DNA of 64,000 bases from contig NZ_JAFBGA010000015.1 of the NCBI RefSeq assembly GCF_016909575.1, positions 1-64,000 on the forward strand, in the 5' to 3' direction. A program made the position numbers and the translations under genes. Shown here piece after piece: positions 15,562 to 23,036 of the stretch (position 1 is the stretch's first letter; every line of letters starts with the position of its first letter). Below the pieces are notes generated by a model, which saw nothing but the letters and a program-made list of their open reading frames with translations, searched no databases and was not told the origin of the DNA. Origin of the DNA: Streptomyces sp. HB132. GTDB lineage: Bacteria > Actinomycetota > Actinomycetes > Streptomycetales > Streptomycetaceae.

Positions 15562-16851
15562 TCAGGTGCCGCTGGTCGTGGCGCGGGTGAAGAACTCGAT
15601 CTCGGCTATCGAGACCTGCTTGTCGGAACCCACGTTGAACGCCGAGCGGATGATGAACCGTACGCTGACGACGTTCTGCGCCCGGAACTTCCGCTGCTGG
15701 GGGCCGCTCATCTGGTCGAGCTTGATGTGACGCGTGCTCTTCTTCCCGTCGGCCGTGGTGATGACCGCGTCCATACGGTGCGGCAGCGCGGCCTCGGAGA
15801 GGTCGGAGGGCTTGGTCGAGATGCCGGACGTGATGAGGATGTCCAGCAGACGCGTGGGTTCCAGGAAGCGCGCCTCCACCCATTCGCCCTCGGCGGACTG
15901 CGAGACGCCGGGGCCCCACCAGCTGTTGTTGATCTTGTCGAAGATCGCCTTCGGTGGGTGGCCCTTGAAGGAACGGGACGCCTCGGCGGCGTCCGGGCTG
16001 ATCTGGGCCCGCTTCGCGAAGTGGTCGCGTCCCGCGTTCCATGCGTTGTCCACGTGGAACGCCCCGTAGATCACCAGGCCGAGCGCGAGACCGTAGGCGA
16101 CCCAGGTGAAGATGCGGCCGATGCCCCGGCGCAGCCTCGGGCGTTCACCCGCCCAGGGCGTCGGGCGGTCGCCGAAGCCCCGCATGCGGCGCCACCAGGG
16201 GCGCCGGGCTTCCGGGACGCCGGGGCGCTCCGCGAGGGACATGCCGCAGCGTCGGCAGAAGTGCCGGTCGGGGCGGTTGCCGACCTCGCACCAGGGGCAC
16301 GGGGGGCCGGTCTCGTCGGCCGGCTCACCGCTGGGGGCCTGGACCCTGGGGCGGGCCGCGGCGGGCATGCCGGGCAGGACCGGGGCGACTTCCGGTGCCG
16401 GGTCGACGGCCCGCTGGTCGGCGACCGGTACGAGCAGCGCCCTGGCCCGCGCACTCGCGTCCGGTTCGGGGTCCGGGGTCGCGGCCTGTGGAGCGGGCTG
16501 CGTGGCGGAGATCACCGGGATCGAGGTCAGGGTGTCGTCCTCCTCCTCGGGCTCCGCCCTCGGCGCGTCGGCACGCGCGGGTTCGCGCGCCGGGTCCGTG
16601 GTCCCGGCATCCGCTTCCGCGCCGGCCGACGTTGCCGGGTCCTGGTCGGAGTCCGGAGCACCAGGGGTGTCCGTGGCGGCGACCCATCCCCTGCGCGGGG
16701 TCCAGCCCAGTACCGCGCCGCAGCCGTCGCAGAAGGACTGCCCGGGGGTGGGCAGCGTGCCGCATTCGGCACAGTGACGTGGCTGGTCCCCCGTGTCTCC
16801 GGTGCCTGTGGAAGAAGGTGGCGTGGAGGGGGAAGCCTGCTGACTGGTCAC
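15562..16851 (-). CDS. CisA-like membrane protein: zinc ribbons, TM helix, extracytoplasmic glycan-binding-type domain
   Basis: This 429-aa protein is last in the CIS operon; its GTG start overlaps the stop of the gpI-like gene. Two zinc ribbons lie on the cytoplasmic side (C27/C30 with C41/C44; C185/C188 with C199/C202), separated by about 140 residues of disordered Pro/Ala/Glu sequence. A single transmembrane helix (about 247-266) follows an Arg-rich stretch. Outside is a discoidin/NADase-type glycan-binding-like beta domain (about 300-425). Position and architecture match CisA of the S. coelicolor CIS, reported to recruit the cytoplasmic particle to the membrane under stress. I infer the same role: ribbons facing the baseplate, C-terminal domain touching the wall. 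Confidence 0.78.
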   Translation of the reverse strand: MTSQQASPSTPPSSTGTGDTGDQPRHCAECGTLPTPGQSFCDGCGAVLGWTPRRGWVAATDTPGAPDSDQDPATSAGAEADAGTTDPAREPARADAPRAEPEEEDDTLTSIPVISATQPAPQAATPDPEPDASARARALLVPVADQRAVDPAPEVAPVLPGMPAAARPRVQAPSGEPADETGPPCPWCEVGNRPDRHFCRRCGMSLAERPGVPEARRPWWRRMRGFGDRPTPWAGERPRLRRGIGRIFTWVAYGLALGLVIYGAFHVDNAWNAGRDHFAKRAQISPDAAEASRSFKGHPPKAIFDKINNSWWGPGVSQSAEGEWVEARFLEPTRLLDILITSGISTKPSDLSEAALPHRMDAVITTADGKKSTRHIKLDQMSGPQQRKFRAQNVVSVRFIIRSAFNVGSDKQVSIAEIEFFTRATTSGT

Positions 16852-17507
16852 CTGTCGGAAGTCCTTTCGGCGGTGATCACTTGGACCGTGTAAGGCATGT
16901 GTGCGGGGCGAGCTGCCGCTACGAGGCGCTCCAGCCGGTGCTCGGCGGCGGGGCCGGGCTCCGGCAGCCGTAGGGTGACGTGCAGATGGGGGCGGTTCTC
17001 CCCGGGGACCGGGCCCAGGGGTCTGGCGTCCCAGGCGGCCGCGCCGCTCTCGGTGATCTCCGGCTCCACGCCGAAGGCCAGCCGTACCGCCTCGGAGAGT
17101 CCGCGCCGGGTGCCGCGGATGCGGTGGAGCCGTACGGCGGCGGTCACCGCGGCGCGCAGCGCGGCCGTCGCCTCCGTGTCCTGCGGGTGGCCGGTGGACG
17201 GAGCGGTGAGCGGGGCAGGGTCCCCGCCCGCGGGTGCGTCGGTGTCGCCGGCCGTCTCCGGGTCCTCGGTCTCCGCGCCCACCCAGCCGCCGAGCCAGCG
17301 GGTGAAGTCCGCAGGCGCGAGCGACGGCGTGAAGTAGGCGTCCAGGCAGTCGAGCACGTTGTGGAGCGGAGCGAGGACCTCGTCGATACCCGCGACGAAG
17401 CGCTGGGCGAGGTCGTCCTCGGCGAACACCGCCGGCAGCATCACGCCCAGCGGTGCCGAGGAGCCGAGTCCGTCGACGGAACCGCGCGTGCTCCCGCTCG
17501 TGGTCAC
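16848..17507 (-). CDS. CIS baseplate wedge protein, phage tail protein I (P2 gpI-like)
   Basis: This 219-aa protein matches the phage tail protein I/TIGR02242 family, the wedge component paired with gpJ (Afp12-type position). Recognisable parts are DEVLAPLHNVLDCLDAYFTPSLAPADFTRWLGGWVG (about 43-78) and RLHRIRGTRRGLSEAVRLAFG (about 126-146). An Asp/Pro/Ala-rich insert between them is likely a flexible loop. Both ends overlap neighbours by 4 nt (GTGA and ATGA), indicating coupled translation in fixed proportion. Homologues cap the wedge next to the gp6-like protein. Confidence 0.85.
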   Translation of the reverse strand: MTTSGSTRGSVDGLGSSAPLGVMLPAVFAEDDLAQRFVAGIDEVLAPLHNVLDCLDAYFTPSLAPADFTRWLGGWVGAETEDPETAGDTDAPAGGDPAPLTAPSTGHPQDTEATAALRAAVTAAVRLHRIRGTRRGLSEAVRLAFGVEPEITESGAAAWDARPLGPVPGENRPHLHVTLRLPEPGPAAEHRLERLVAAARPAHMPYTVQVITAERTSDR

Positions 17508-19462
17508 GAGTCGTCCCCTATCACCCGGACGCGGTGGTCGAACGAGAAGACGAGCGCGGGCGGTTCGAGGTCGATCCGCTCCGTGGGGTCGCCGCGCTTG
17601 CCGCTGAGCGGGTCGGCGGGGTGCAGCAGCACCTCGTCCACCAGCTCGACGCCGGGCACCCTCTGCAGCACCGCGAACACCTCACCGGCCTGGACGGGGC
17701 GGCCGAAGGGCCAGCCCGCGCCGTGGGCTCCGCCGGTCAGCGGATCGAGGTGGCGGTACAGGGCGTCGTGCGCCTGCCGCCTGACCCGGTCGGTGTCGGT
17801 GCCGCGGAAGGCGTGCACCGTCGCGACGACCGTCACCCCCTGGTAGAACGGCGGCCCGACCGCCAGCCGGGTGCCGATCAGGCGCCGCTCGTCCAGGTAG
17901 CGGGTGATGCGTCCCAGCAGGGCGTCGCCGGGGACGAGTTGCTCGAAGCGCAGCCGGCCGCCGGGGTCGGACACCGCCTGCGGGACGACCAGCACCCGCA
18001 CGGCGTGCGCGCCGTGCTCGTCCGGATCGGCCGCGAGGCAGGTGATGCGCGCGGTCTCGGGTGCCGCGCGCCGCGCGAGTTCCTCGTAGTCCCGCAGGGT
18101 CACGGCCCGGTCCTGCGCGCTCAGCGCGATGGGCGCCCTGCGCTTCGCCTCCTCGACGCTCTCGCCGTCGACCCCGCCGCGCGCGGCCTCCCGGTTGATG
18201 ACGTCGGAGATGTAGGGGATCGAGTCGCGCAGCACCTGGATGGCGCCCCGCGCGACGTTGCCCGCCTTTCCGCCGCCCGTACGGTAGCGGCGGGCCCGGA
18301 TGGGCGCGCCCTTGGGCGGTACGGCCCCGTACTGGCGCAGGGTGCCGTCCGGTTCGCGGACGGACGGGCCGAAGGCGATCTCGCCGGTGGTCGCGTCCAG
18401 GGTGATGTGCCGGTCGGTGGGGCCCGAGGCGGCGAAGTGGCCGACGGTCTCCCAGCCGATCCAGCCGTCCCGCTCGGCGACCTCGAGGAGCAGGGGCTGT
18501 GTGTCGCCGACGACGGGGCTGTTGGCCAGCCGCAGCCGGTGTCCCGGCAGCCCGGTGGACTCCCCCAGCGCTTCGTCGCGCACCGTGTCGGCGTGCACGA
18601 CGCCGGTGGTGCCGCCGATGCTGAACGCCTCGGCGGACCGGATGGTGGGCGAGGTGGTGTAGAAGGGCTGGCCCTGTGCCGGCTCGGTGACGCGGCAGCG
18701 CAGCCAGCCCGCCTCGCGCCGCCCCGTGCGGGAGAGCGCGTGGCCGCCGGGGACGTGCAGCACGACCTCGCCGGGGCGGTTGAGTCCGCCGGTGGTGTCC
18801 CGCTCGACGTCGCAGTCGATCCAGCCGTCGGCGGTCCACGCCTCCCAGGCGAGCGGCGGCTGCCTGGGGTCGACACCGACACCGTCCACCTGGCTGTCGA
18901 GCTCCAGCACGACCACGCACTCCGGAACGGCGGCGCTGAGCCCGAACAGCATGCGGTCACCGGGGTTCGGAGCCTCGGTGAAGCAGTGCACGTCCTTGGA
19001 CTCGGCGAGGTCCGAGGTGCGGTCGACCGCCTCCTGGTCGACCCGCTGGACCACGAGGTACGACAGCTCGCACGGGATCACGGTGAGTTCGCGTTCGGTG
19101 GCGAAGACCACCGCGTCCTCGGTCTGTGTGCGCACCGTGGCGACCTCGGTGCCCGTCGCGAGCACGACGGGCTGCTGCTGCGGCGCCGACAGCCAGAAGG
19201 TGACGTCGGCACGCGCGGCGGAGGGCGGGAAGAGCGTGATCCCGATGAGGTCCAGGAACGCCAGGTGGTTCTTCTCGGGGACCCGGTTGAGCCGGTACAC
19301 GATCTGGTCGGCCATGTGGGCGACCGTCTCGACGAGGGTCACACCCGGGTCGGAGACGTTGTGGTCGGTCCACTCGGGGGCGCGCTGCTGGATGTAGCGC
19401 TTGGCGTCGTCGACGAACTGCTGGAAGCGCCGGTCGTCGAGGTTCGGGGAGGGCAGGGCCAT
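17504..19462 (-). CDS. CIS baseplate assembly protein, gpJ/gp6-like
   Basis: This 652-aa protein matches the putative baseplate assembly family (TIGR02243; Afp11/gp6-like). The N-terminus reads DDRRFQQFVDDAKRYIQQRAPEWTDHNVSDPGVTLVETVAHMADQIVYRLNRVPEKN, the diagnostic opening of this family. The C-terminal part (about 440-640) is the J-like fold that closes the ring of wedges around the hub. The length is usual for actinobacterial CIS. It overlaps the gp25 gene (ATGA at 19459-19462) and the gpI gene. Confidence 0.9.
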   Translation of the reverse strand: MALPSPNLDDRRFQQFVDDAKRYIQQRAPEWTDHNVSDPGVTLVETVAHMADQIVYRLNRVPEKNHLAFLDLIGITLFPPSAARADVTFWLSAPQQQPVVLATGTEVATVRTQTEDAVVFATERELTVIPCELSYLVVQRVDQEAVDRTSDLAESKDVHCFTEAPNPGDRMLFGLSAAVPECVVVLELDSQVDGVGVDPRQPPLAWEAWTADGWIDCDVERDTTGGLNRPGEVVLHVPGGHALSRTGRREAGWLRCRVTEPAQGQPFYTTSPTIRSAEAFSIGGTTGVVHADTVRDEALGESTGLPGHRLRLANSPVVGDTQPLLLEVAERDGWIGWETVGHFAASGPTDRHITLDATTGEIAFGPSVREPDGTLRQYGAVPPKGAPIRARRYRTGGGKAGNVARGAIQVLRDSIPYISDVINREAARGGVDGESVEEAKRRAPIALSAQDRAVTLRDYEELARRAAPETARITCLAADPDEHGAHAVRVLVVPQAVSDPGGRLRFEQLVPGDALLGRITRYLDERRLIGTRLAVGPPFYQGVTVVATVHAFRGTDTDRVRRQAHDALYRHLDPLTGGAHGAGWPFGRPVQAGEVFAVLQRVPGVELVDEVLLHPADPLSGKRGDPTERIDLEPPALVFSFDHRVRVIGDDS

Positions 19463-19905
19463 CAGCGGTCGCTTCCATGGTGCTCGTCGGGCGTGCCGGA
19501 CCCCTCGGGCCCGTCGTGGGAGGGGATCACGTAGAACGGGAAAACCAGGCTGCGCGGGTTGTTGGTGCCGGTGATCGAGTAGCGGACGTCGATGAAGAGC
19601 ACGCCCTGTTCCGTGCCGGCTGTCACCGTGACGTCGTCCACCTCGATGCGCGGTTCCCAGCGGTCGAGGCAGCTGTGCACCTCGTGCTGGATCCGACCCG
19701 CAGTGGCTTCGTTGACGGGGGCGAAGACCATGTCGTGGATGGCGCAGCCGAATTCGGGCCGCATCGGCCGCTCGCCGGGGGCGGTGGACAGGACGAGCCG
19801 GATGGCCTCCTCGACCTCGCGTTCCCCGCTGACCATGGCGATGCCGCCGGTGGGGCTGATGCGCAGCGGGAAGGCCCAGCCGGATCCGACGAACTGTTCT
19901 GCCAT
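19462..19905 (-). CDS. CIS baseplate protein, gp25 (GPW) family
   Basis: This 147-aa protein belongs to the gp25/GPW lysozyme-like baseplate family (Afp9-type), which links the sheath initiation collar to the wedges. The pattern SGEREVEEAIRLVLSTAPGERPMRPEFGCAIHDMVFAP (about 27-64) contains the EPR-like core motif as ERPMRPEFG. The ATG at 19905 overlaps the stop of the spike gene in an ATGA, and the 3' end overlaps the next gene the same way. Confidence 0.92.
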   Translation of the reverse strand: MAEQFVGSGWAFPLRISPTGGIAMVSGEREVEEAIRLVLSTAPGERPMRPEFGCAIHDMVFAPVNEATAGRIQHEVHSCLDRWEPRIEVDDVTVTAGTEQGVLFIDVRYSITGTNNPRSLVFPFYVIPSHDGPEGSGTPDEHHGSDR

Positions 19906-21776
19906 CAGGCTCCTCCTACCGTCAGCACCGGCTTCATGTTGAAGAGCAGGGTGAGGGGCGGGGATTGCAGACCGATGTTGATGGCCGCGGTGATCCGGAC
20001 CGCCATCCCCGCGGTGAGCGACGCGGCCCCGCCGGCCGTCATGTTGAGCGCCGCGCCCGCGGACACGGACAGGGTGCTCGCCCCGTTGATGCTCATCGGT
20101 CCACCGCTGCGGATCGACAGGGAGCCGCCCGCTTTCAGCGAGAGATTGCCGCCCGCTGTGATGCTCACGGCCTGTGCCCCTCTGATGGAGACCCTTCCCT
20201 TGCTGTCCACGACGATCTCGGTCTTCGTCCGGTCCAGATTGACGGTGAGCCGGTTGTCGCCGGTGGAGAGCCGCACCCCGCGCTTGAGGCCGACGCTCTG
20301 GTCGAGCAGGTCGACACGGTTGTTGCTCCGGTCGGACAGGGTGCGCCGGGTGACCTTCCCGCGCGTCGGGTCGTACACCGGCACGTCGACGGGATCCGGC
20401 TTGTCGACGCCGTTGTAGAGGCCGCCGATGACGTACGGGTGGTCCAGGGCGCCGCGGTCGAACGCCACCAGCACCTCGTCGTCCACGTCCGGTGAGATCA
20501 TGCTGCCGCCCTTGGCCCCGCCGAACTGGACGGTCCGGGTCCAGTCGCTGACGTACATGTCGTCCAGCCACGGGAACCTCAGCTTGACCCTGCCCTGCCT
20601 CAACGGGTCCTTGATGTCGGTGACCAGGGCATTGGCGACGCTCGGCAGGCCGGCCGGGCCCGTCCCGCCGCCTCCGGAGGTGAGCCCGTACAGCGAACGC
20701 CACTGACGGCCGCTGACGTTCAGGTACGTCTCGTAGTGCTCCTGGTCGCCGAAGGTGTGGCGGGCCGCCGTGACCGTGTACTTGCCCTGGAACGGCTTGC
20801 CGACGTCCGTGACGGTGACGGCGACCCCGGGACGCAGTTCGGTGTTGCCCCGCGCCGTGATCTCGACCTCGGCGAAGGAGGAGGTCACGTCGTCCGCCAC
20901 GGCGTCGGCGGCGTGTTTGACCTCGTCGAGTTTGTCGTACGGCGTGTCGGTCACGACGAGGTCGGCCTTGCCGAACATCTTGGACACCTCGGACGGCGTC
21001 GTACCGATGGCGAAGCCGGTGTTGTCCAGGGCGGGCGACTTGGAGACCAGGGGCTGCTTGGTGGTGACGTTCCAGCCGCGTGCCTCGACAGCGGTCACCT
21101 GGTCGGCGGAGGTGACCGCCGCGCGGCAGCGCAGGATCTCCTCGCCTCCCCTCAGAAGGAGCGCGTTCTTTGCGCTCGGCGTGCTCGGCGTGCTCTCCGA
21201 GGGCGCCGACGCGGCGTGCTGCCGCTTGACGAACTGGAATCTGCCCTTCGAGTTGATGGACATCACCATCTCGTTCTCGTCCGCGAGCCGTTGGACGAAG
21301 TCCCAGTCGGTGACGTTGGCCTGGCTGATGAACTCGTACTGGCCCTTGGTCCGTTGGGTCTTGCCCATCGGAATGCCGCTCTTGCGCGCCAGTTCGACCG
21401 CGATCTCGGTGGCGGTCTTGTTCCTGTACGCCGCCACCCTGCGCTGCCGCAGCATGCGGTGACCCTTGTCGTAGCCGCGGATGACGGTGAAAGTACCGGT
21501 GCGGTCGTAGTCGGTCTCCAGGGCGGTGACCTCGCCGGTGATCAGTGGCGTGCCCTTGCCGTCCGAAAAGGGGGCGATGACCACCGGCACGCCGATCTCG
21601 GCGTTCAGGCCGGAGAGGATGTCCTTCTTGTCGTCACGGAAGGTGAGCTGGAACGCCCCGGGCACGCCCGCACCGAAGTCGACGCGGCCGGCCACCAGTT
21701 TCCTGTCCTCCGGGGACTTGAGCTTCCTGCCGGCGATCTGCACCGTGAGGACGTTGGAGAAGCCGATGTCGGGCAT
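19905..21776 (-). CDS. CIS spike/hub protein (VgrG-like, Afp8-type)
   Basis: This 623-aa hub-spike fusion has N-terminal gp27-like hub domains (MPDIGFSNVLTVQIAGRKL onward), an OB-fold region with GRVKLRFPWLDDMYVSDWTRTVQFGG, and a C-terminal beta-helix-like needle. In the needle, short repeats ending in A-G-G, S-G-G or T-A-G recur about every 8-10 residues (about 520-620). It forms the trimeric spike that plugs the tube and punctures the target. The start is the ATG at 21776, overlapping the LysM gene stop (ATGA). The needle ends bluntly and no PAAR tip gene follows, so the tip may be built from this chain or encoded elsewhere. Confidence 0.9.
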   Translation of the reverse strand: MPDIGFSNVLTVQIAGRKLKSPEDRKLVAGRVDFGAGVPGAFQLTFRDDKKDILSGLNAEIGVPVVIAPFSDGKGTPLITGEVTALETDYDRTGTFTVIRGYDKGHRMLRQRRVAAYRNKTATEIAVELARKSGIPMGKTQRTKGQYEFISQANVTDWDFVQRLADENEMVMSINSKGRFQFVKRQHAASAPSESTPSTPSAKNALLLRGGEEILRCRAAVTSADQVTAVEARGWNVTTKQPLVSKSPALDNTGFAIGTTPSEVSKMFGKADLVVTDTPYDKLDEVKHAADAVADDVTSSFAEVEITARGNTELRPGVAVTVTDVGKPFQGKYTVTAARHTFGDQEHYETYLNVSGRQWRSLYGLTSGGGGTGPAGLPSVANALVTDIKDPLRQGRVKLRFPWLDDMYVSDWTRTVQFGGAKGGSMISPDVDDEVLVAFDRGALDHPYVIGGLYNGVDKPDPVDVPVYDPTRGKVTRRTLSDRSNNRVDLLDQSVGLKRGVRLSTGDNRLTVNLDRTKTEIVVDSKGRVSIRGAQAVSITAGGNLSLKAGGSLSIRSGGPMSINGASTLSVSAGAALNMTAGGAASLTAGMAVRITAAINIGLQSPPLTLLFNMKPVLTVGGA

Positions 21777-22498
21777 CAGGCGCCGACCTCTTCCGCGGCG
21801 GGAAGCATCAGTTCGACGCCGGGCGTCAGCGCCTTCGGGTCGTCGATGTCGTTGGCCTCGGCGATCGTGCGCCATGCGGTCGCGTCGCCGTACTCGCGCC
21901 AGGCCAGGAGCGGGAGCGAGTCACCGGCCACGACCCGGTGCACCCGGCGGGTGGTGAGCGCGCCGGAGGTGGGGTTCTGGCCGAGGGTGCTGCTCGGGAT
22001 CTCGTGCAGGTTCACCTGGCAGACGGCCCGGATCGGCATCCCGTTGGTGTTGAAGAGGGTGTACTGGGCCTCCACGGAGCTGACGTAGGCGTTGAAGCGG
22101 GCCGTGGAGAAGGCACCCCATTCGAAGACCACCCACGGGGTCGACGGCTGCTTCGCCGCGATGCTCGCGGTGGTCGTCTCGCAGCAGGAGAAGAGGGCTT
22201 CGACCTTCTTGCGCACGTCGTTGCTGTCCGGATCCTCGGAGCGGTCGAGGAAGATCTCCACCGTCATCTCCCGGGGCTCGGGCCCCATGAACTCCGGGAC
22301 CGCTCCGTCCCTCACCGCGGCGGTGGGCGTGGTCTTCCACTGGGCCCTGCGGGTCAGCGACAACTGGGACGGGTTGAAGTCGAAGTTGAACGTCTTCATG
22401 AGCGCGCCGGGTTTGGTGCTGCTGCCGATCGGTGGCTGATGGATGGCGAGCGTCGCCCGCACCAGGCTGTCACCGATGCCGAAGCTGGAGAGGTTCAT
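21776..22498 (-). CDS. CIS LysM tube-terminus protein (Afp7/gp53-like)
   Basis: This 240-aa protein is of the contractile injection system tube/LysM family. The N-terminal part (FNFDFNPSQLSLTRRAQWKTTPT, then FMGPEPREMTVEIFLD) is the domain that contacts the tube initiator. The C-terminal 55 residues form a LysM repeat (VHRVVAGDSLPLLAWREYGDATAWRTIAEANDIDDPKALTPGVELMLP). In related particles it joins the hub and inner tube ring. It starts 3 nt after the second tube gene's stop. Confidence 0.92.
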   Translation of the reverse strand: MNLSSFGIGDSLVRATLAIHQPPIGSSTKPGALMKTFNFDFNPSQLSLTRRAQWKTTPTAAVRDGAVPEFMGPEPREMTVEIFLDRSEDPDSNDVRKKVEALFSCCETTTASIAAKQPSTPWVVFEWGAFSTARFNAYVSSVEAQYTLFNTNGMPIRAVCQVNLHEIPSSTLGQNPTSGALTTRRVHRVVAGDSLPLLAWREYGDATAWRTIAEANDIDDPKALTPGVELMLPAAEEVGA

Positions 22499-22501
22499 CG
22501 G

Positions 22502-22939
22502 CTACGCCTCCCCCGCGTCCGTGAATCCGTGATGGGCGATCTCCAGGACCTCGGTGGCCACGGCGGGGCTCGCCGGGTCGAAGGACGGACCGCGCCAGCT
22601 CACGGGGAGTACGTCGATCAGCCCCCACTGGGCGACCATCGAGCCGTCCGCGCGCAGCGCGGCGATCTGCCCGGTGGGACGGGTCACCCCCGTGGTGACG
22701 GAGGAGATCCACTCCGCCACCTTCGCGGTCTCCTCGGTGAGGGGCCGGGTCAGCGTGATGTTGGAGAAGGTGACGCGGGAGGGCAACTGCCAGACGAACC
22801 CGTTGTTGCCGCCCTCCTGCCGCTGCTCGATCTCGACCTGGGAGGAGAGCCCTTCGCAACCGTTGAAGTTGCCCAGGCTCTCACCGTCGATGGTGAGGTT
22901 GAAGAAGATGGTGGAGCCTGCGTCGAGTTCCTGGGGCAT
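22502..22939 (-). CDS. CIS tube initiator/second tube protein
   Basis: This 145-aa phage tail tube family protein (T4 gp19-like fold, Afp5-type position) begins LDAGSTIFFNLTIDGESLGNFNGCEGLSSQVEIEQRQEGGNNGF. It differs clearly from the main tube protein at 27486, so the cluster has two tube paralogues. By gene order next to the LysM and hub genes, this one likely forms the ring attaching the tube to the spike. The ATG at 22939 was chosen with GGAAGG upstream; the longer frame to 23074 adds only non-conserved Arg/Pro sequence. Confidence 0.88.
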   Translation of the reverse strand: MPQELDAGSTIFFNLTIDGESLGNFNGCEGLSSQVEIEQRQEGGNNGFVWQLPSRVTFSNITLTRPLTEETAKVAEWISSVTTGVTRPTGQIAALRADGSMVAQWGLIDVLPVSWRGPSFDPASPAVATEVLEIAHHGFTDAGEA

Positions 22940-23036
22940 CGGGTGGGGCCTTCCTGCGGTTCCACGTGAGGTCGGGGCGGGGTTCCGGCGGGGGTTCGGC
23001 CGGGGTCGGACGTAACGGGCGTTCTCGCGGGGCCTG

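Noticed and set aside
17453..19534. 693-codon plus-strand frame opposite the baseplate gpJ-like gene
   Set aside because: Shadow of a recognisable baseplate gene that is coupled at both ends.
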